Shown: in pieces, positions 1 through 6,413 of the stretch
How the letters are laid out: each line of letters starts with the position of its first letter
How positions within the stretch are numbered: the first letter of the stretch is position 1
DNA from: Spirochaetales bacterium
GTDB taxonomy: Bacteria > Spirochaetota > Spirochaetia > DTKZ01
Direction: 5' to 3'
NCBI GenBank assembly: GCA_031274005.1
Contig: JAISQU010000347.1
Span: forward strand, 1 to 13,736
DNA length: 13,736 nucleotides
The notes under the pieces: generated by a model
The model's database searches: none
Seen by the model: the letters and a program-made list of their open reading frames with translations, nothing else
What the model was told of the DNA's origin: nothing
Translations under genes and position numbers: made by a program

Positions 1-1016
1 TGGTGTTTCAGCGCCCGGATACTGGCCACGATGACCACCGCGTCCGGCTTCAACCCGGCCATGCGGCATTTGATATCCAGAAACTTTTCCGCCCCCAGGT
101 CCGCTCCAAAGCCCGCCTCGGTAATCCCGTAGTCCCCCAGCTTCAGGGCCATCCTCGTGGCTATGATCGAATTACAGCCGTGGGCAATGTTCGCAAAGGG
201 CCCCCCGTGGATGAAAGCCGGGGTATGCTCCAGGGTTTGCACCAGATTGGGTTTCAGCGCATCCTTTAAGAGCGCAGCCATGGCCCCGGCGGCCTTTAGG
301 TCTCCGGCGGTTACCGGCTTCTCATCCCGGGTGTAGCCCACGATAATCCGGGCAAGCCGCTCCTTTAAATCACCGATACCGGAGGAAAGGCAGAGAACCG
401 CCATCACCTCCGAGGCCACGGTAATATCAAAACCGTCCTCCCTGGGCAGGCCGTTCACCCGGCCGTTAAGGCCGTCCACGATGCAGCGGAGCTGCCGGTC
501 GTTCATGTCCACCGCCCGTTTCCAGGTGATACGCCGGGGGTCCAGACCCAGGCTGTTCCCCTGAAAGATGTGGTTATCCAGCATGGCGGCTAAAAGGTTG
601 TTCGCCGCCCCGATGGCGTGGAAGTCCCCGGTAAAGTGGAGGTTAATATCCTCCATGGGGATCACCTGGGCGTAGCCGCCCCCCGCGGCCCCGCCCTTGA
701 CGCCGAACACCGGCCCCAGGCTCGGCTCCCGCAGGGCCACCACGCTCTTTTTACCGATTTTCCGCAGGCCGTCCGCAAGCCCCACGGTGGTGGTGGTTTT
801 CCCCTCCCCCGCCGGCGTGGGGGTAATGGCGGTTACCAGCACCAGTTTGCCCTCCGGCTTGCCGGACAAATCCTCCAGCAGTTTGTAATCAACCTTTGCC
901 TTGTAGTTTCCGTACTGTTCAAGATAGCGTTCATCAACGCCAAGGGTCTCCGCTATTTCGCGGATATGCCGGGCCGGCGTTTCCTGGGCAATCTCAATGT
1001 CCGACTTGTAAACCAT
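1..1016 (-). CDS. fhs: Formate-tetrahydrofolate ligase, N-terminal part (runs off the left edge)
   Basis: This enzyme joins formate to tetrahydrofolate using ATP, giving 10-formyl-tetrahydrofolate; it acts in the cytoplasm and is the entry step of the methyl branch of the Wood-Ljungdahl pathway in acetogens. I read an uninterrupted minus-strand frame of about 338 residues out of a usual 555-560; the C-terminus lies outside the window. Visible family marks are the ATP-binding loop TPTPAGEGKTTTT (about residues 65-77), the signature GVKGGAAGGGY followed by HFTGDFHAI, and VASIRALKH at the very edge, the start of the second family signature. The start is the only ATG in the right place, behind GAAGGAG, with a long spacing of about 11-12 bases. 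The gene lies 115 bp beyond the MFS stop on the same strand but behind a terminator, so it is probably a separate unit. Identity is near certain; a functional link with the neighbouring cluster is inference. Confidence 0.97.
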   Translation of the reverse strand, partial: MVYKSDIEIAQETPARHIREIAETLGVDERYLEQYGNYKAKVDYKLLEDLSGKPEGKLVLVTAITPTPAGEGKTTTTVGLADGLRKIGKKSVVALREPSLGPVFGVKGGAAGGGYAQVIPMEDINLHFTGDFHAIGAANNLLAAMLDNHIFQGNSLGLDPRRITWKRAVDMNDRQLRCIVDGLNGRVNGLPREDGFDITVASEVMAVLCLSSGIGDLKERLARIIVGYTRDEKPVTAGDLKAAGAMAALLKDALKPNLVQTLEHTPAFIHGGPFANIAHGCNSIIATRMALKLGDYGITEAGFGADLGAEKFLDIKCRMAGLKPDAVVIVASIRALKH

Positions 1017-1077
1017 GATGTTCGCGCTCTCCTTCTGTTTTTACCCCCATGTTTAGCATCGGGGTTGTGTTATTTTA

Positions 1078-1083
1078 ATTATA
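1078..1083 (-). promoter_or_regulatory. -10 box (TATAAT) of the fhs promoter
   Basis: A perfect TATAAT lies on the minus strand about 60 bases before the fhs start. No good -35 box is visible at 17 bp, where the sequence runs into the MFS terminator hairpin, so the promoter may be weak at -35 or helped by a factor. The hexamer sits inside an 8-bp inverted repeat, GGGGTTGT (1061-1068) and ACAACCCC (1091-1098). Confidence 0.45.
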
Positions 1084-1114
1084 AAGAAAAACAACCCCGC
1101 CCTGAAGGGCGAGG
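1084..1114 (-). terminator. Rho-independent terminator after the MFS gene
   Basis: Bases 1095-1102 (CCCCGCCC) and 1107-1114 (GGGCGAGG) form an 8-bp GC-rich stem, with one G-T pair, closing a four-base loop. On the minus strand the stem is followed by a T-rich stretch (1094-1084). It lies 18 bp past the MFS stop codon, so it should separate the MFS unit from fhs. Confidence 0.75.
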
Positions 1115-1131
1115 CGTTGCAACAACACGAT

Positions 1132-2610
1132 CTAAGTCTCCTCTTTTGCCAGGGGTCTCAGGAAGAAACCAAGTACAAACAGCAACGCTATTACCACAAG
1201 GCATATAGTAAGGATGATGGGCATGGCTTTCAAGAGGCCCATTGCCGACGCGGCCGCCCCGTGGGTCGCCACGAAGGGAGCGGTACAGGTGGCTATCACA
1301 AGGGAGTAGATCGGTATGGCTAGACCCGCGCCCAGGCTCTGCCCCACCTGGATGATGGAATTGGACTGCACCCTAAGCTCCGGTTTTATCTGGATCTGCG
1401 GCCCGGCGGAGAAAGTAACACTGTTCTGGGAGTTGGCTACCCCAAAAACTAGCATGATCACAATGATAGCAATATAGGACAGGGGACCTAATACTTCGTT
1501 GATCGCCAGCAGCAGTGCCAGGTACGAGGCAAAACGGACAATGGTGCCGAAGGTCAGCACACCCCGGGCGTCGCCGGCCTTCGCGATTTTACCGCCGAAC
1601 ACCGGGCCGAGGAACAGCCCCGGAATAGCCATGCCGGCGGCGGGCAGAAGGGAGGCCAGGCTTATGCCTATGGTCGTTACTATAGAATCCTCGCCTAGGG
1701 CAATTCTGATGTAGGCCGGCAGGAACGCGTTAAGGCTGATGGTCGAAAAGAGGGTGAGGAAGTTACATACGGCGAACACCACGGAATTGCGGTCCGCGAA
1801 GACCGCCGAGGGGATAAAGGCCCCCTGCTTCTTTGTCTTAATAATGAAGATCAGGGCAATGAGGGCGATTACCGCTAATACCAGCAGGATGTTGTTTACC
1901 GTTCCTCCCAGGGGGAAATAGGATGTCATGGACATGGCGATAATAAAACAGGCTAAAAACACGGTCATGGCTGCGGCGCCGGCAAAGTCGAAGGTGCCGG
2001 AAGCGGACGCCAGGGGCGCGGCTTCCGCTTTGGTAACTTTAACCCCTGCCCATACCAGAATGGCGGAAAGCACCAGGAGGGCGCCGATCACAAAGTTCAG
2101 AGGCCGCCAGCCAAAACGGTCCAAAATGATGCCGCTTAAGAAGGGGCCCGCGAGCATTCCCACGCTCATCACCGTGCCCAGCAGGCCCAGGTAGGTACCC
2201 GACTCTTTCCGATCAAACATATCCCGGACCATGGAGAAACCCAGCACAAATATACTCCCGGAAACAAAACCCCAGAACACGCTGGCGACCACAATGGTCA
2301 TCATATTTTGGGCGCTCCCCCGGGCAATCAGTACCGCCGCGCCTATGACGAGGGAAACCGAAACAAAGGGGCGCTTTATGGCGGGATTTTTCGCGCCGAT
2401 GTATCCGAAGATGGGCATGATGCAGAGCCCCAAAATACCGCCGATGGCCATTGCGAGGGGCCAAATAGCCCCGTCTTTAAACTCCCCGGCGGCAAGGGGT
2501 AGCATACCGGAGAACGAGGTGGAGATAAAAGTATTGCAGATAAGAGCCAGGTACAAAGCCACAATGGTGGTCATCTTTTTAGATTGCGGCGCTTCTTGGA
2601 ATGGATTCAT
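1132..2610 (-). CDS. MFS transporter, probably 12-14 membrane segments
   Basis: A 492-residue membrane protein of the major facilitator superfamily, likely importing or exporting a small organic molecule by secondary transport. Hydrophobic segments run through the whole length. The stretch GPFLSGIILDRFGWR is the family's motif C region followed by the usual R-x-W turn, and GYIGAKNPAIKRP is a divergent motif A loop between segments 2 and 3. Length suits the 12-14 segment types, including drug-efflux-like ones. I start at 2610 because AGGAGG lies four bases before that ATG; the frame stays open to an ATG at 2685, but those 25 extra residues lack a binding site and overlap a hairpin. It is downstream of the VOC gene and an SDR leftover on the same strand, which suggests the transporter serves the cluster's substrate. 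The substrate is not predictable from sequence alone. Confidence 0.9.
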   Translation of the reverse strand: MNPFQEAPQSKKMTTIVALYLALICNTFISTSFSGMLPLAAGEFKDGAIWPLAMAIGGILGLCIMPIFGYIGAKNPAIKRPFVSVSLVIGAAVLIARGSAQNMMTIVVASVFWGFVSGSIFVLGFSMVRDMFDRKESGTYLGLLGTVMSVGMLAGPFLSGIILDRFGWRPLNFVIGALLVLSAILVWAGVKVTKAEAAPLASASGTFDFAGAAAMTVFLACFIIAMSMTSYFPLGGTVNNILLVLAVIALIALIFIIKTKKQGAFIPSAVFADRNSVVFAVCNFLTLFSTISLNAFLPAYIRIALGEDSIVTTIGISLASLLPAAGMAIPGLFLGPVFGGKIAKAGDARGVLTFGTIVRFASYLALLLAINEVLGPLSYIAIIVIMLVFGVANSQNSVTFSAGPQIQIKPELRVQSNSIIQVGQSLGAGLAIPIYSLVIATCTAPFVATHGAAASAMGLLKAMPIILTICLVVIALLFVLGFFLRPLAKEET

Positions 2611-2640
2611 ATTTCCTCCTAAAATAATCAATGGTGATGT

Positions 2641-2676
2641 TCCCGATTTACCGCGGCATGCCCCGGCAAATCGGGA
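2641..2676. repeat. Strong hairpin before the MFS gene
   Basis: Arms TCCCGATTT (2641-2649) and AAATCGGGA (2668-2676) pair perfectly over 9 bp, and the interior pairs further (CCG with CGG, GG with CC around a CATG loop). No T-run follows on either strand, so it is not a standard terminator. It lies between the SDR leftover and the MFS ribosome site, where it could affect mRNA processing or MFS translation. Confidence 0.6.
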
Positions 2677-2697
2677 AGTTTCCAAACAGGTCTTAAG

Positions 2698-2778
2698 CTA
2701 TTCGCACATCCACCGCGCGCCGCCGTCGGCGGTGATGGTTGTTCCGTACATATGATCGCTCACGCCGGTGGTCAGCAT
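2698..2778 (-). pseudogene. C-terminal leftover of a short-chain dehydrogenase
   Basis: A 26-residue minus-strand reading contains SDHMYGTTITADGGARW and then a stop. It matches the very end of classical short-chain dehydrogenases, where a segment like SDYMTGQTITVDGG closes the fold. Nothing upstream continues the homology before the VOC stop at 2840, so the front of the gene is lost. It lies in the VOC-to-MFS gap on the same strand, suggesting the unit once read VOC-SDR-MFS. An SDR start fragment occurs far away at 9507-9609. Confidence 0.6.
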
Positions 2779-2839
2779 ATTGTGTATATGCAATATTTTA
2801 GACGTTACAGACTGCTAGTGCCTCCCTTATAGATGATTC

Positions 2840-3373
2840 TCAGCCCTTCCTGGCGTCCTCAAGCGTTCTGAATAGCTTGGTTTCCCCGTCCCAGTCAGCC
2901 GCCCATTTTTTTACGATTTGGCTCAAGGGGTCAACGGTCGGGATGAGTTCAATATAGTATCCCGACTGCTCCCTGGCGTCGATAAAGGCATACGGGGTCG
3001 GCCGGTCGAAACTGGTTACCTGGATGCTGCGGCCCGCGGCCTCGAACTCCTTGCAGGCGGCCGGAACGTCGCTGACGCTAAAGCAGATGTGATGGAACCC
3101 GTAACGGCCGTTTTCTTTAAAATACGACGGCCCCTCCGTATGCTGCTGGATGATCTCAATGGAGAGGTCCTTCCACCAGCCTTCTACCACAGTGATCATG
3201 ATCGTCATCTCCTTGCCGCGGAAAATATGCTCTATGGGGAAATTTTCCATAACGATGAAAGGCCCGGAACCATACAGATCGTGATGCTGCCGGGCGAAAG
3301 CCATGGCATCCTCCACGAAGAATCCCAAATGATAAATGGGGCTGTGCTTTGATACGATTTTCGATACGCTCAT
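2840..3373 (-). CDS. VOC-fold protein (glyoxalase/bleomycin-resistance superfamily)
   Basis: A 177-residue metal-dependent enzyme-type protein made of paired beta-alpha-beta-beta-beta modules. The first begins at IYHLGFFVED (residues 13-22) and the second at GFHHICFSVSD (92-102). His15, Glu73, His94 or His95 and Glu142 (in YYIELIP) fall where this superfamily places its metal ligands. Members include glyoxalase I, methylmalonyl-CoA epimerase and ring-cleaving dioxygenases; I cannot choose among these, though the HLGFFVED start is common in epimerase or lactoylglutathione-lyase-like proteins. The start at 3373 has a good GGAGG seven to eight bases upstream. It is first in the leftward unit and shares a 287-bp control region with the rightward MDR gene. 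A leader of about 170 bases is predicted if the operator-linked -10 box at 3554-3559 is used. Confidence 0.88.
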   Translation of the reverse strand: MSVSKIVSKHSPIYHLGFFVEDAMAFARQHHDLYGSGPFIVMENFPIEHIFRGKEMTIMITVVEGWWKDLSIEIIQQHTEGPSYFKENGRYGFHHICFSVSDVPAACKEFEAAGRSIQVTSFDRPTPYAFIDAREQSGYYIELIPTVDPLSQIVKKWAADWDGETKLFRTLEDARKG

Positions 3374-3409
3374 AATTGTCTTCCTCCAACAATAAAAATA
3401 AAATAAGAA

Positions 3410-3532
3410 CTAGCTGAAGTAGTTCCAATCTTCTAATGGGACGCGCCGGTAATAACCACGGTAAGCAATCAAAAAGGCTTTTTTTCCGCCGGTTAAATCC
3501 TACGGCGAAACTGTTTTCTTGCCATTTCCCAT
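3410..3532 (-). other. Leader of the VOC gene, with a short ORF and coding-like remnant
   Basis: The minus strand holds ATG at 3532 and a 10-codon ORF ending in TAG at 3500. The same frame then stays open for another 29 codons to a stop at 3410. This second part begins DLTGGKKAFLIAYRG, faintly like the start of a short-chain dehydrogenase. It could be a regulatory upstream ORF, a decayed SDR start or chance. No ribosome site stands out and I assign no function. Confidence 0.25.
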
Positions 3533-3553
3533 AATCGTTTCCCTTGAAATCAG

Positions 3554-3559
3554 ATTAGC
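3554..3559 (-). promoter_or_regulatory. Candidate -10 box for the VOC/MFS unit
   Basis: GCTAAT on the minus strand (four of six to TATAAT) is centred 32 bp from the centre of the 3582-3597 palindrome. The same hexamer at the same distance occurs before the 5157 gene. This placement fits an activator bound near -41.5. The predicted start is near 3547. Confidence 0.4.
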
Positions 3560-3575
3560 CCCGGTATTATTTACG

Positions 3576-3601
3576 GTAAATACCCAAGGTTGGGTATTTA
3601 C
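3576..3601. promoter_or_regulatory. Palindromic operator in the VOC/MDR divergent promoter
   Basis: The 12-base arms GTAAATACCCAA (3576-3587) and TTGGGTATTTAC (3590-3601) are perfect inverted repeats separated by GG. The core TACCCAA-N2-TTGGGTA has the 7-2-7 layout bound by NarL/FixJ-type helix-turn-helix dimers. It lies 59 bp before the MDR start on the right and serves the VOC gene on the left. The core recurs at 5082-5097. The regulator is inferred to be the LuxR-type protein encoded at 7805-8584. Confidence 0.75.
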
Positions 3602-3660
3602 GCATGAAAAAAGCGGATTAACAATGAATTATCCAAATTATCCACATGGAGGAATTCGAA

Positions 3661-4692
3661 ATGAAACCGAAAACGTTTAAGGCGGCTATCTACAGAGGCA
3701 AGGGCAGTGTTGATGTGGCAGATCTCCCCTATCCGGAATGCGGGGATGATGATGTGATCGTCAAGAACCTGCTCGCAGGCTGCTGCGGATCGGATATTAA
3801 TGCCTACGCGGAGGGCAACGGCGACGCGCAGATGATCTGGCAGGACCACGAATTCGGCCACGAAGTGGTCAGCGAAGTTATCGAGGTCGGAAAGAATGTA
3901 AAGGACGTAAAGATAGGGGATATCATATTCCCCAATCAGGGTAACGCGCTCAGGGACAGAAAACGCATGGCCACCGTGGGCGCGTTTTCCGAGTACATCC
4001 GTATCATTAAGTATGAATCCAACTTTAGCGCGATTCCGATAGACAAGGACATTCCGCTCAAGGCAGCGGTGCTTTTTGAGCCCTTCGTGATAGGAACCCG
4101 GGCGGCGGTAAATCTCAAGCCCGGCCCGGGCAAGACGGCGATCGTCTTCGGCGCGGGAATCATCGGTATGAGCGCCGCCATCATGCTCAAATGGTACGGC
4201 TGCGACAAAGTCATGATCGTTGATTTCTCCGACTACCGCCTGGAAAAAGCGAAGAAATTTGATCTTATACCCTGCAATTCGGGAAAGGAGGATTTAAAGG
4301 CGAAGGCCATCGCGGAATTCGGTTCAACGATGTGTTTCGGCGGGGAAGCCTGCGCAGCGAATTTGTTTGTTGACGCCATCGGCATACAGCCGATCATCGA
4401 TCAGTTTCAGACGATCGCCGGCAGGGGGGCGACTCTGGGTGTTGTGGGTGTACACCACAAGCCGGTTACTTTTAACGGGACCCATCTGACGTACAATACC
4501 TGGAACATCACCGGAAGCGGTACCTCATCCATTTTTGACCTCGCCGGGGATATTTTCAAGATGATGAAGTCCGGTAAATATAATCTTGAGGCCCTCGTAT
4601 CCCATGAATACCCGGTTGATAAGATCAACGAGGCGCTTGCCATGGGCAGAAACGCGAAGGAGGCCCAGAAGGTAATCATATCCTTTATGTAA
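3661..4692 (+). CDS. Zinc-type medium-chain dehydrogenase (MDR family)
   Basis: A 343-residue cytoplasmic oxidoreductase that should oxidise an alcohol or reduce a carbonyl with NAD(P). The N-terminal GroES-like domain has CCGSDINAY, with catalytic Cys42, and DHEFGHEVV with the His67-Glu68 pair; Glu140 in FEP matches the usual third zinc ligand. The Rossmann domain has GAGIIGM at 164-170. The four-cysteine structural-zinc loop usual near residues 90-115 is absent, as in several sorbitol/threonine dehydrogenase relatives. I start at 3661 because GGAGG lies eight bases upstream; an in-frame ATG at 3646 is part of that site's context and unlikely. It is transcribed away from the VOC gene under a shared palindrome, and its unit ends at the 4851-4892 terminator. 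The specific substrate is unknown. Confidence 0.92.
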   Translation: MKPKTFKAAIYRGKGSVDVADLPYPECGDDDVIVKNLLAGCCGSDINAYAEGNGDAQMIWQDHEFGHEVVSEVIEVGKNVKDVKIGDIIFPNQGNALRDRKRMATVGAFSEYIRIIKYESNFSAIPIDKDIPLKAAVLFEPFVIGTRAAVNLKPGPGKTAIVFGAGIIGMSAAIMLKWYGCDKVMIVDFSDYRLEKAKKFDLIPCNSGKEDLKAKAIAEFGSTMCFGGEACAANLFVDAIGIQPIIDQFQTIAGRGATLGVVGVHHKPVTFNGTHLTYNTWNITGSGTSSIFDLAGDIFKMMKSGKYNLEALVSHEYPVDKINEALAMGRNAKEAQKVIISFM

Positions 4693-4711
4693 GGAAAAGA
4701 GGAATCTATGA

Positions 4712-4828
4712 TACGGCGGTCTTAACGTTAAATCCCGTTTTACCTATACCATCATCCCGGGCCTGGCCGCCGATGATCCCGTAAAAGTGGGGTTCGCCCC
4801 CCAGATCGGCGGGAGCTACTCGTTCTAA
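4712..4828 (+). pseudogene. C-terminal leftover of an outer-membrane beta-barrel protein
   Basis: After the MDR stop, a second frame reads about 38 residues, YGGLNVKSRFTYTIIPG and later VKVGFAPQIGGSYSF, then stops. Alternating hydrophobic residues and a terminal Phe are typical of the last strand of outer-membrane barrels, the signal recognised by the BAM complex. No start codon or upstream continuation exists, so it is a fragment. It keeps its own terminator 22 bp later, which suggests the MDR region was inserted into, or replaced, the front of a barrel gene. Confidence 0.55.
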
Positions 4829-4850
4829 GTTAAGACATTCCCTGGCCCTG

Positions 4851-4892
4851 CCCCCCTCAAAGGCGCCTTCTCCGCTTTGAGGGGGGCTTTTT
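4851..4892 (+). terminator. Rho-independent terminator
   Basis: CCCCCCTCAAAG (4851-4862) and CTTTGAGGGGGG (4875-4886) form a perfect 12-bp stem with a 12-base loop, followed by CTTTTT. It ends transcription from the MDR gene and the barrel remnant. Confidence 0.95.
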
Positions 4893-5156
4893 AAGGGCGA
4901 TGGAGAAAATAGATAGGTTTTTGCTGTACATCAATGCAAGGAAACAGGTCTATGCATGAGCATACGATATGTAATACAAGTTTTACTGGTTGAGCCAAAA
5001 TTAGATATTAAAAAAGGCTTCAATATCAGTTTTGACAACTGGGTGAAAATCCGGCGAGAATACTTGCCTATTGATTAAAAATACCCAAAGTTGGGTATTT
5101 ACCGTGCAAAATACCCATGCTAATTTTAATCAATCAAACGACTTTGGAGGAAAACT
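4893..5156 (+). promoter_or_regulatory. Control region of the cysteine-rich/GcvT-like unit
   Basis: No gene is visible here. It contains two alternative promoters. The first is TTGACA at 5032-5037 with GAGAAT 18 bp later. The second is the palindrome-linked GCTAAT at 5119-5124. If the first is used, the palindrome lies downstream of the start and would suit a repressor; if the second, it suits an activator at -41.5. The conserved spacing at other sites favours the second. Confidence 0.5.
5079..5118. promoter_or_regulatory. Palindromic operator plus an extra half-site
   Basis: AAATACCCAA (5079-5088) and TTGGGTATTT (5091-5100) are perfect inverted arms around AG. A third heptamer, TACCCAT, follows at 5112-5118, about three helical turns downstream of the left arm, and abuts the putative -10 box. 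The palindrome ends 56 bp before the 5157 start. From the right arm onward this region aligns without gaps for about 34 bp with the minus-strand copy at 3590-3555. Confidence 0.75.
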
Positions 5157-6401
5157 ATGAAAAACTGTGTCGATTCACGGATTCCCAGAGAAGTCGGGGC
5201 AGGCGCGCTTCCGGATCATCCGGCGATCAAAACCCCGTGGGAAAAACTCATCTCATTCTATGACGCATACCATTATGCCACACGGCACAACGCTGCTGTG
5301 GCCGCGTGCTTTATGGAGGTAATGCGCATAATCATTCCGGATTATGCAACACGCTGCAAAAGGCTCTGCGAAGCTACCGGCAGGGCTATGAAGGGTGCAT
5401 TTTCAACCGCCTTTGGAAAAATGCACAAGGAAAATAACGGTATTCACCCGTTTATGCAGGGCGGATATTTCACCGCCCTGTACGGTGATTCCGGTGACGA
5501 GCGCATTGGTTTATGCGGCCGGGTAAACGATTTTGGCACATACCGCGCGGAGAAAGAGCTTGATGTCTGCGATTGGGATATATTGGGATCCGAGGTGTGC
5601 CGCATTTCCACCTATGGAGGATTGACCAGTATAAGCCAAGCTTACGGGGGTATTCCCATGGAGTACCATATGCCTGAAGCAAAGGGCTGCGGTGACCTGC
5701 ACTGCCGCGTCGTCGCGGAAAACCGCGATAAGTATCCCATGCCGGAACATGAATGTTGGGAAAACTTTGGGCCCATAGCGACGGCGGATCAGATCAAATT
5801 TACCCCGGAAGAAAAAATGTTCAAGGAGTGCCAGCAGTTCCGCGAGGAATGCGGCTATAAATACCGCAACGGCCTAGACCAGGAATACACTGCCGCAGAA
5901 TTATACACATCAGGGGGCGCTACAAATATTACCGGCACCGACTATTGCGGCCTTCTTTTAAAAGAAATGGTGGGCGCCAATGAGATAGGCATGGAAGAAC
6001 TGTCTAACATCATCACCTGTGTGTTTGAGGCCGCGGGCAAAACGATGTTCGCCGAATTCTTCGCCGTCAAGGGTCTTCGCGATTGGCTGGGTGTACCGGC
6101 GGATGTCAAGGATGGCCGTGTTCTTGGCGGATACATTGAAGTCATCCTGCAAACCATCCTGGCGAATTATACCATCGTTGAGTTCAACAAAGAAGAGGTT
6201 GTTTACGACATACCGGTATCCGGTATTGAGCGCAGAATTGCTCTGCGGCCTATGCTGACGACCGCCTATTTGGCCATGTGGTACGGTATGAGCAAAACCC
6301 TTGTAGGTTCACAGTGGTCCCTGTGGCGCGAGACCGAGGGCGTTCCGGAGGATATTATCCGTTTGAAGATCGCGAAAAAAATCGACAAATTCTGCAGATA
6401 A
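5157..6401 (+). CDS. Cysteine-rich protein, possibly related to the L-2-amino-thiazoline-4-carboxylate hydrolase family
   Basis: A 414-residue soluble protein with no signal peptide or membrane segment. It has about fifteen cysteines, notably CDWDILGSEVCR (138-149) and GCGDLHCRVVAE (177-188). The second resembles the Gly-Asp-x-x-Cys-Arg element near the end of the L-2-amino-thiazoline-4-carboxylate hydrolase-like family and of V4R-type domains. That is a weak, motif-level match, and at 414 residues the protein is longer than most members, with a roughly 190-residue extra C-terminal part. I therefore give no reaction. GGAGG lies six bases before the start. Only 12 bp separate it from the GcvT-like gene, so the two are almost surely co-transcribed and may act on the same substrate. 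Expression is probably controlled by the palindrome at 5079-5100. Confidence 0.85.
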   Translation: MKNCVDSRIPREVGAGALPDHPAIKTPWEKLISFYDAYHYATRHNAAVAACFMEVMRIIIPDYATRCKRLCEATGRAMKGAFSTAFGKMHKENNGIHPFMQGGYFTALYGDSGDERIGLCGRVNDFGTYRAEKELDVCDWDILGSEVCRISTYGGLTSISQAYGGIPMEYHMPEAKGCGDLHCRVVAENRDKYPMPEHECWENFGPIATADQIKFTPEEKMFKECQQFREECGYKYRNGLDQEYTAAELYTSGGATNITGTDYCGLLLKEMVGANEIGMEELSNIITCVFEAAGKTMFAEFFAVKGLRDWLGVPADVKDGRVLGGYIEVILQTILANYTIVEFNKEEVVYDIPVSGIERRIALRPMLTTAYLAMWYGMSKTLVGSQWSLWRETEGVPEDIIRLKIAKKIDKFCR

Positions 6402-6413
6402 GGGGAAAAGATC

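Noticed and set aside
1084..1114. Hairpin as an IS200/IS605-type element end.
   Set aside because: The GC stem resembles such ends, but there is no transposase or TnpB frame, and its place and T-run fit an MFS terminator.
618..1208. A 196-codon plus-strand frame.
   Set aside because: It is antisense to fhs and runs through the MFS terminator; its product has no family features.
2611..2685. A 25-residue N-terminal extension of the MFS protein.
   Set aside because: It lacks a ribosome site and would cross the hairpin at 2641-2676, whereas ATG 2610 has AGGAGG.
3646..3660. An earlier ATG for the MDR gene.
   Set aside because: This ATG overlaps the GGAGG that serves ATG 3661, and family similarity begins after 3661.
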